Of a stretch of DNA of 11,081 bases, positions 6,328 to 11,081 are shown piece by piece. Source of the stretch: Chloroflexota bacterium (GTDB lineage Bacteria; Chloroflexota; Dehalococcoidia; Dehalococcoidales; UBA3254); NCBI GenBank assembly GCA_017860765.1, contig JAGDMY010000017.1:1-11081 (forward strand), read 5' to 3'. Both the position numbers and the translations under genes were made by a program. How positions within the stretch are numbered: the stretch's first letter is position 1; each line of letters opens with the position of its first letter. The notes under the pieces were generated by a model. It was given only the letters and a program-made list of their open reading frames with translations. It searched no databases and was not told the origin of the DNA.

Positions 6328-6489
6328 GTGCGCGCTCCAGCCAGGGGAGTCGAACACAAAACCTCATTTAATATTAGCATCGCGCCCAAAGAACAGCTCG
6401 AGCAGCTTAAGCAGATGGCCGAGGACCGTTCTCCGACAAGAGATTCGTTGAGAGCTGTTAGCCTGTCTTCCAAGCTTGTTATTGAGTAG
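6328..6489 (+). CDS. Small plus-strand reading frame, possible Spo0E-like remnant
   Basis: From a possible GTG start at 6328, the frame runs 53 codons to a TAG at 6487-6489. The last 43 residues look protein-like and helical: KEQLEQLKQMAEDRSPT, then RDSLRAVSLSSKLVIE. Helix, short turn, then helix with A-V-S is the outline of Spo0E-like aspartyl-phosphate phosphatases. However, the SQxLD signature of that family is not intact (SLSSK here), so if related it is degenerate. The start is uncertain: AGGGG lies a few bases upstream, but no ATG exists in frame. It overlaps the leader of the MFS gene in antisense. It may be a decayed gene, a small unknown protein or chance. Confidence 0.3.
   Translation: MRAPARGVEHKTSFNISIAPKEQLEQLKQMAEDRSPTRDSLRAVSLSSKLVIE
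6371..6379 (-). promoter_or_regulatory. Extended -10 promoter candidate for the MFS gene
   Basis: The minus strand reads TGCTAATAT, 73 nt before the MFS start codon at 6297. No good -35 is seen. It is the only plausible promoter in the 216-nt gap, and it overlaps the plus-strand small reading frame. Confidence 0.3.
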
Positions 6490-6513
6490 CCGGATATCTT
6501 TTTGTAGTTCGAA

Positions 6514-8307
6514 TTAGGCCTCGGGAATTATTGGCAATAGCAAATGAGATGGGTATTTTTCATTATGGTAGATCCTGTGGACCACCGTTTTACTGCTGCA
6601 GATGTGGTAGGGAATATATTCAACGTTGGTAGCACCACCAACACCAGTGGGCAGGTCCAGGCTGGTAATATCAAGGCATATGCGATGCCCCTTCTCAAAG
6701 AGATTAGCGGTGGATAATATCTCGATAGCATATTCCTGGATTTCCCCCGGTACTACAGGTTTACAGGCCTCCCGCGTCAGGGGATGCCAGGGTGCCCAGG
6801 GTTTGGACCGCTTGCTATCCAGGGCCCGATGAGAGGCTTTGAGCCAACCCCTGGTTAGCTCCCTCTCCGGAAGATCGGATGGAACGCTTAACTCTCCTTC
6901 TCTGGCAGTTTGAACAGACACATCCGGGCCGATATCTTTAAGTATCACTATCCAGTTGGTGTCATCCTGGTCGATGGCGGCATACAAGTACAGCGAGATG
7001 GGACCTACGATAAGCGTATCCTCAGCTAAGGGGTCGGTTAAATATCTCAACCGCTCTATCCTTCTGGTTTGGGTGGGCGGCATTTGAGCAAAGGTATCTG
7101 GCTCGTTATAGCCGTCTCGTCCTGCGGCAGTAAATGGCTCAGTTCGCAGGCGTTCCCAGCTGTGCAGATAGTATTTAGTCCATTTTGTCTCAGGCAAGGG
7201 CCAACCCTTGGCATGCAGCCATTTATTAGCTCCCATCGCCCAAACTTTTACCGGAGGCTCTGCCATGACGCCTGTATCAATGCCTTTCAGCCAGTAGTCA
7301 TACCACTTCACAATTTCATCATGCAGGGTATGGAAAGGCCTTTCCAGATGAGCCGGCCCGGTAAACAACAGCCTTTTAGGCACGTTTATTCCCGCGTACC
7401 AGTGCTGGGACCCCTGCAAGTGCATCTTATAGGTATAGGCATACCAGCCAGAGCCGGTATAGGTAGGAATTTTTATCTTTTTGAAATTTTCTTCCGTCTG
7501 TTCCACAATCTGTTCGGAATCGTATGGGTTAATAAGGGTATAAAAGTAACCTGGCATATGCTGCCCCTTCATCGTAAGAATATTGTATATCTGCGGGTAC
7601 ATTTTATAATCAGGGTTATTCATAGCTTCTTCCCATAAACGTTCTGTTTCGCTGGGCAGGGATCCAGGTCTGCTTTTAACGCTATGGATGACGCTAAACT
7701 GGTCGAGGATATAGGGCATGGTCTGCAGAACCCCGCCGGGGAAGGAATCCCTGAATCCCAGGCCTCCGCCGTAACAGCCCGACGAATCATAAGGGAATAT
7801 GGCTTTTAAATGCGGGGGTTGCTGTTGAGCAGCTTCAAACTGTGTGGCCCCAAAAGCGGAGATGCCGATCATACCCACATTTCCATCACACCACGGCTGC
7901 CGGGCAATCCACTCTATAAGATCGTAGAGGTCCCAATTAGAAGGAGGACCGTCCTCTGATTTACCAATTCCTCTAAGATTACCAACAACATGGACATAAC
8001 CCCGCGAAACTAAATATTCGCTATCTCCGGCCTCAGAAGGGCCCATCCACAGGGTTGACCAGGCCGGTTGAGGAGGTAAAGCTTCAATAAAATCTGGGGT
8101 TTGCAGGTCTTTATTGTGCACCGCAATAGCCAGGATAGCAGGAAACTTTTTTCCGGCCGCATCAGGACGGTAAACGTCAATACACAGGTGCATACCATCA
8201 CGCATTGGCACCATAAGGTCCTTATCCCAAATCAATTTTTTGTACAAGGGTGGTGACCCACTTGTTTTTAGTGACGCCGCGATTGAGTTTTTTCTTTTTC
8301 TAGGCAT
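6514..8307 (-). CDS. CocE/NonD-family hydrolase (peptidase S15 fold with X-Pro C-terminal domain)
   Basis: This is a 597-residue cytoplasmic hydrolase of the cocaine-esterase/X-Pro-dipeptidyl-peptidase class. The S15-type alpha/beta-hydrolase domain spans about 28-340 and the jelly-roll X-Pro-type C-terminal domain about 365-590. Nucleophile Ser150 sits in GISAFG, Tyr46 in DVYRP matches the oxyanion tyrosine, and His320 in LLFTGPAH is the likely catalytic His. Where the family normally has GWYD, supplying the acid, this protein has GSGWYAYT (Ala290). The acid is therefore missing from its usual place or supplied elsewhere. Products of this family hydrolyse esters, amides or acylated small molecules; the substrate is unknown here. 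The start is well set: AGGAGG with a 5-nt spacer before the ATG. It follows the MATE gene by 102 nt on the same strand and may share its transcript. Confidence 0.9.
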   Translation of the reverse strand: MPRKRKNSIAASLKTSGSPPLYKKLIWDKDLMVPMRDGMHLCIDVYRPDAAGKKFPAILAIAVHNKDLQTPDFIEALPPQPAWSTLWMGPSEAGDSEYLVSRGYVHVVGNLRGIGKSEDGPPSNWDLYDLIEWIARQPWCDGNVGMIGISAFGATQFEAAQQQPPHLKAIFPYDSSGCYGGGLGFRDSFPGGVLQTMPYILDQFSVIHSVKSRPGSLPSETERLWEEAMNNPDYKMYPQIYNILTMKGQHMPGYFYTLINPYDSEQIVEQTEENFKKIKIPTYTGSGWYAYTYKMHLQGSQHWYAGINVPKRLLFTGPAHLERPFHTLHDEIVKWYDYWLKGIDTGVMAEPPVKVWAMGANKWLHAKGWPLPETKWTKYYLHSWERLRTEPFTAAGRDGYNEPDTFAQMPPTQTRRIERLRYLTDPLAEDTLIVGPISLYLYAAIDQDDTNWIVILKDIGPDVSVQTAREGELSVPSDLPERELTRGWLKASHRALDSKRSKPWAPWHPLTREACKPVVPGEIQEYAIEILSTANLFEKGHRICLDITSLDLPTGVGGATNVEYIPYHICSSKTVVHRIYHNEKYPSHLLLPIIPEA

Positions 8308-8409
8308 TGCTTCCTCCTGGTATGATTTTTATATTATGGTCAGGCCTTTGCCCGACTACTTGAGCAAATCCCTCAGGACGATGCTAGAATCGTGTTGACT
8401 GGCGAAAGA

Positions 8410-9786
8410 TTATACCTTTTTGGTTTTCCATCTACCGAGCATGAAATAGACTGCATAGGCAGCAGCCCCGGCTGCCATGCCGGCAACTATCGCCCAGCGT
8501 ATTCCATAGACACCCAGCCCACCGACCCCCTGGAGGAAAAATGCCAGCGGCATCTGTATTATCCAGATCATAGCGATACTGAAAATCATGTTCGGCAGGG
8601 TATCACCGGCGCCAGCAATGGCGGCCTGTAATACCAGAACAACAGCCGCTAATATGTAGCCCAGGATGCCAATTCTGAGGAAAAGGCTGCCTACCTCAAT
8701 TAAGGCTGGATCGGAGGAAAAGATGGCGACTATTTTTTCAGCCATAAACAGAATAACAACAGAACAAACCAGCATAATAGCTTCCACCAGGACGACCGCC
8801 AACCAGGCTCCCTTGCCGGCCCTTTCAGGCTGGCGCGCCCCGAGGTTTTGCCCAACCAGCACTCCAGCCCCACCACCGAGTCCGAAACCGGGCGTAGACA
8901 GAAACATCTCTACTCTGGATGCCAGGCTGTGCGCCGCTATGGGGATCGTTCCATAAGGGACAATGAACCAGGTTAAAACGAGATTGCCGAACGACCTCTG
9001 CAAGTCCATTACCAGCGCCGGGATACCGATTTTTAACATGCGCCAGGTGAGATCGGGGATAAACCGGAAATCTTGAAGAGCTAGCCGCATTCGCGTGCGG
9101 CCGGTGGTCAGGAGCCATATTCCTATAGCCGCTCCTATAGCCTGAGAAACAACGTTGCTCAGCGCTGCTCCGGCGGTCCCCAGAGGCGGGAAAAAACCCA
9201 AACCCAGGACCAGGAAAGGGCAAAGAGTTATATGCAGCGATCTGATACAACACTCTATTAACATGGGTTTCAGGGTATCACCAGTAGATTGGATGGTATA
9301 CAGGCCAACTATGAGCAATTCTACCAATATCCAGCCGCCGAACAGCACGCGCAGGTAGGCTGCGCCTTCCGCGGCGACATCTGGAGGTACGCCGAACATC
9401 TTCATCATAGGGCTGGCTGCGAAGAAGCCAACGACGGAGACAAACGCTCCCCAGACAGCGGCTATGATGTAGGCCTGACCGGCAACCTTGCGGGCGCCCC
9501 CGTAATCGCCTGCACCTATGAAGCGGGCCACCATCGCCCGGATACCCATAATTATGCCCAGGTCCATGGCCATTAACATCATGGCAATGATGCCGGCAAC
9601 CCCTACCCCTGCAATCGCGGCTGACCCCAGCCTCCCCACCCACAACATGTCTACCATCTGGCTTGTCATCCAGAGGATCTCCATGATTACCATGGGCCAG
9701 GACAGCAATAGCAGATTGTTCAGAATGGAGCCCTGCGTCCAATCCCTCTTTGTTGCAGTCCGTTCCTGGATGGTTTTTTCAGCCAT
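8410..9786 (-). CDS. MATE-family multidrug/Na+(H+) antiporter
   Basis: This 458-residue protein has the standard length and twelve-helix two-lobe plan of MATE/NorM exporters. The first lobe carries the helix-1/2 segment VDMLWVGRLGSAAIAG (45-60) and MVARFIGAGD (85-94). The second lobe repeats the plan, with IPIAAHSLASRVE (281-293) and VGQNLGARQPERA (311-323), the internal symmetry expected of the family. It should expel cationic or other small compounds using a Na+ or H+ gradient. The N-terminal 20 residues are hydrophilic and cytoplasmic. The ribosome site GGGA is weak. A consensus extended -10 lies 44 nt before the start. It is divergent from the TreT-like gene. The direction and drug specificity are inferred from the family only. 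Confidence 0.92.
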   Translation of the reverse strand: MAEKTIQERTATKRDWTQGSILNNLLLLSWPMVIMEILWMTSQMVDMLWVGRLGSAAIAGVGVAGIIAMMLMAMDLGIIMGIRAMVARFIGAGDYGGARKVAGQAYIIAAVWGAFVSVVGFFAASPMMKMFGVPPDVAAEGAAYLRVLFGGWILVELLIVGLYTIQSTGDTLKPMLIECCIRSLHITLCPFLVLGLGFFPPLGTAGAALSNVVSQAIGAAIGIWLLTTGRTRMRLALQDFRFIPDLTWRMLKIGIPALVMDLQRSFGNLVLTWFIVPYGTIPIAAHSLASRVEMFLSTPGFGLGGGAGVLVGQNLGARQPERAGKGAWLAVVLVEAIMLVCSVVILFMAEKIVAIFSSDPALIEVGSLFLRIGILGYILAAVVLVLQAAIAGAGDTLPNMIFSIAMIWIIQMPLAFFLQGVGGLGVYGIRWAIVAGMAAGAAAYAVYFMLGRWKTKKV

Positions 9787-9829
9787 GATTCATCCCGACC
9801 GATTTTTCCCCAATATGCTTAATAGAATG

Positions 9830-9838
9830 ATTATACCA
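9830..9838 (-). promoter_or_regulatory. Extended -10 promoter of the MATE gene
   Basis: The minus strand reads TGGTATAAT, a perfect extended -10, 44 nt before the MATE start codon. The -35 position (TACTAA at 17-nt spacing) is poor. It would give a leader of about 37 nt. Confidence 0.55.
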
Positions 9839-9859
9839 GCAGAATACACCAATTAGTAC

Positions 9860-9908
9860 TGCCTTCCGGAGTACAAATCCAATTTCCTTAAACCCAAGGC
9901 GGAAGGCA
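9860..9908. repeat. 9-bp inverted repeat in the divergent promoter region
   Basis: TGCCTTCCG (9860-9868) and CGGAAGGCA (9900-9908) are perfect inverse complements separated by 31 nt. The left arm also lies in the loop of a smaller inverted repeat, GTACT/AGTAC (9856-9860 and 9870-9874), next to the expected -35 position of the MATE promoter. Spaced half-sites, or a looped operator controlling the MATE gene, are possible. The left arm is over 110 nt before the TreT-like start. Confidence 0.35.
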
Positions 9909-9950
9909 AATGATCAATAAAGTCTTTTAGCCAGCCGAAGTAACCGGTTA

Positions 9951-9980
9951 TTGGAAGAGGGATTGACACTGCTGTACAAT
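9951..9980 (+). promoter_or_regulatory. Promoter candidate for the TreT-like gene
   Basis: TTGGAA (9951-9956) and TACAAT (9975-9980, five of six consensus bases) are separated by 18 nt. Transcription would start near 9987, about 34 nt before the GTG start codon. A TTGACA at 9963-9968 is a better -35 hexamer but has no -10 at workable spacing. Confidence 0.4.
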
Positions 9981-10020
9981 AAACAGGCGACGGGATAAAT
10001 GGGCCAGAGGAGATGCGAAG

Positions 10021-11081
10021 GTGCCAAAAGAATTCAGGACAATCAAAATCGAAGATTACCAGCCGCTGATCGGCGCTGGAAATGTTGAACGCATATTCCG
10101 GAAAGCTGAGCCGCTAAAAGACATCCATGTTACCAACATCAACTCGACTTACTACGGAGGCGGTGTAGCACAGCTGCTTTCATCCTTAACCTTGTTGATG
10201 AACAGCCTGGGAATTAAGACAGGTTGGCGGGCAATTCATGGCCCACCCGATTTCTTCAGCATAACCAAAAAAATGCATAACGCCCTTCAAGGAGGAGAAA
10301 TACATCTCAGTGAGCGTAAAATGGAGCTCTACGAGGAAATTGTGTACGAAAATGCTCTCCGCAATCACCTGGATCATGACATCATTATTGTTCATGATCC
10401 ACAACCTCTCCCGTTGATAAATCATTATCGAAAGAAATCCCCCTGGGTCTGGCGCTGTCATATTGATCTGTCCAACCCTAATCAGGAACTCTGGAATTAC
10501 CTCAAGCAGTTCATTGAAAAATATGATGCTGTTATTATCAGTAGTAAAGAATATGCCCAGGAAATCAAAATACCACAACTGGTTTTTATGCCTGCGATAG
10601 ATCCCTTCTCCATAATTAACAGGGAGCTAAGTGAGGTTGAGATCAGCGAGCGTCTTGATCATTACAATATTCCTTCCGACCTCCCTCTGGTGGTGCAAAT
10701 ATCCCGTTTTGACCGCTGGAAAGACCCGGAGGGAGTAATCGAGGCTTTCAAATTGGCGCGAAAAGAGGTGGACTGTACACTTGTACTCCTGGGTAACGTT
10801 GCCACCGATGACCCTGAGGGACAGGAGGTTTACAACTCGCTGCTGGAAAACAGGGAGGAGCGAATTATTATACACAGTGTTCAAGATAGTGCACTCGTGA
10901 ATGCTCTTCAGCGACGGGCGGCTGTTATCCTCCAGAAATCCCTGCGCGAGGGTTTTGGGCTGACAGTTGCGGAAGCGATGTGGAAGGGAACTCCGGTCGT
11001 AGGCGGAAACGTCGGCGGTATTCGCTACCAGATAGAGGATGGGGTCAACGGATTTCTGGTATCTTCCATAGAAGAGGCAGC
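10021..11081 (+). CDS. treT: Trehalose glycosyltransferring synthase (TreT-like, GT4 family), 3' end cut by window
   Basis: 353 complete codons are visible from a GTG at 10021, with AGGAG 8 nt upstream; an ATG at 10013 is out of frame. The family is about 410 residues long, so roughly 60 are missing beyond the edge. N-terminal acceptor-side motifs are NSTYYGGGVAQLL (41-53, the glycine loop), HDPQP (125-129) and WRCHIDLS (144-151). The C-terminal donor domain has ISRFDRWKDP (227-236) and the GT-B retaining signature E310-x7-E318 (REGFGLTVAEAMWKG), then PVVGGNVGGI. This order and spacing match TreT of Pyrococcus and Thermus as I remember it. TreT reversibly makes trehalose from NDP-glucose and glucose in the cytoplasm. 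The gene could serve osmolyte synthesis or trehalose use. A related trehalose or kojibiose phosphorylase-type GT4 enzyme cannot be wholly excluded. Confidence 0.88.
   Translation, partial: MPKEFRTIKIEDYQPLIGAGNVERIFRKAEPLKDIHVTNINSTYYGGGVAQLLSSLTLLMNSLGIKTGWRAIHGPPDFFSITKKMHNALQGGEIHLSERKMELYEEIVYENALRNHLDHDIIIVHDPQPLPLINHYRKKSPWVWRCHIDLSNPNQELWNYLKQFIEKYDAVIISSKEYAQEIKIPQLVFMPAIDPFSIINRELSEVEISERLDHYNIPSDLPLVVQISRFDRWKDPEGVIEAFKLARKEVDCTLVLLGNVATDDPEGQEVYNSLLENREERIIIHSVQDSALVNALQRRAAVILQKSLREGFGLTVAEAMWKGTPVVGGNVGGIRYQIEDGVNGFLVSSIEEA

Noticed and set aside
7069..7638. Plus-strand 189-residue open frame within the CocE-type gene
   Set aside because: It is antisense to a gene with a clear catalytic Ser and two domains, and its composition is that of a reverse-complement shadow.
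10186..10884. Minus-strand open frames at the right end
   Set aside because: Both lie antisense within the TreT-like reading frame, which runs unbroken from 10021 with strong family motifs.
1..11081. CRISPR arrays, insertion sequences, complete tRNA or rRNA genes
   Set aside because: No regularly spaced repeats, transposase motifs or complete cloverleaf were found on either strand.

Overview
The window is about 11 kb of bacterial chromosome carrying mostly accessory metabolic and transport genes. Almost all of them lie on the minus strand; one clear gene, at the right edge, is on the plus strand. The gene set suggests an anaerobe: a cytoplasmic molybdenum/tungsten oxidoreductase with a 16-cysteine ferredoxin partner, and a TreT-type trehalose synthase. 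Strong AGGAGG-like ribosome binding sites, extended -10 promoters and a possible Spo0E-like remnant fit an anaerobic Bacillota lineage, but Chloroflexota or another anaerobic phylum cannot be excluded. The taxon is an inference.

Layout. 1-142: possible tail of a plus-strand gene cut by the window edge. 224-730 (-): small lipoprotein of unknown family. 892-1653 (-): alpha/beta hydrolase. 1730-2206 and 2203-4314 (-): ferredoxin subunit and Mo/W-bis-pterin catalytic subunit, overlapping by ATGA and expressed as catalytic subunit then ferredoxin. 4315-4600: the leader of this operon, with a good promoter, a long-range stem, an inner GC hairpin and a perfect 14-bp intrinsic terminator placed before the start codon. 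4600-5067: terminator-like hairpin, a 12-codon reading frame and a 42-residue putative membrane microprotein, both on plus. 5068-6297 (-): MFS transporter. 6298-6513: MFS leader and a small plus-strand reading frame. 6514-8307 (-): CocE/X-Pro-peptidase-like hydrolase. 8410-9786 (-): MATE efflux pump. 9787-10020: divergent promoter region. 10021-11081 (+): TreT-like glycosyltransferase, cut by the window end.

How the genes may work together. The oxidoreductase and ferredoxin form a two-subunit soluble enzyme with no membrane anchor and no export signal. The MFS carrier, the CocE-type hydrolase and the MATE pump lie upstream on the same strand and could import, hydrolyse and export a small organic substrate, but their gaps (102-216 nt) and separate promoters argue against one operon. 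The strongest candidate for something undescribed is the structured leader before the Mo/W enzyme. It has the layout of a riboswitch or attenuator, with competing helices, and I could not match it to a riboswitch class I know.
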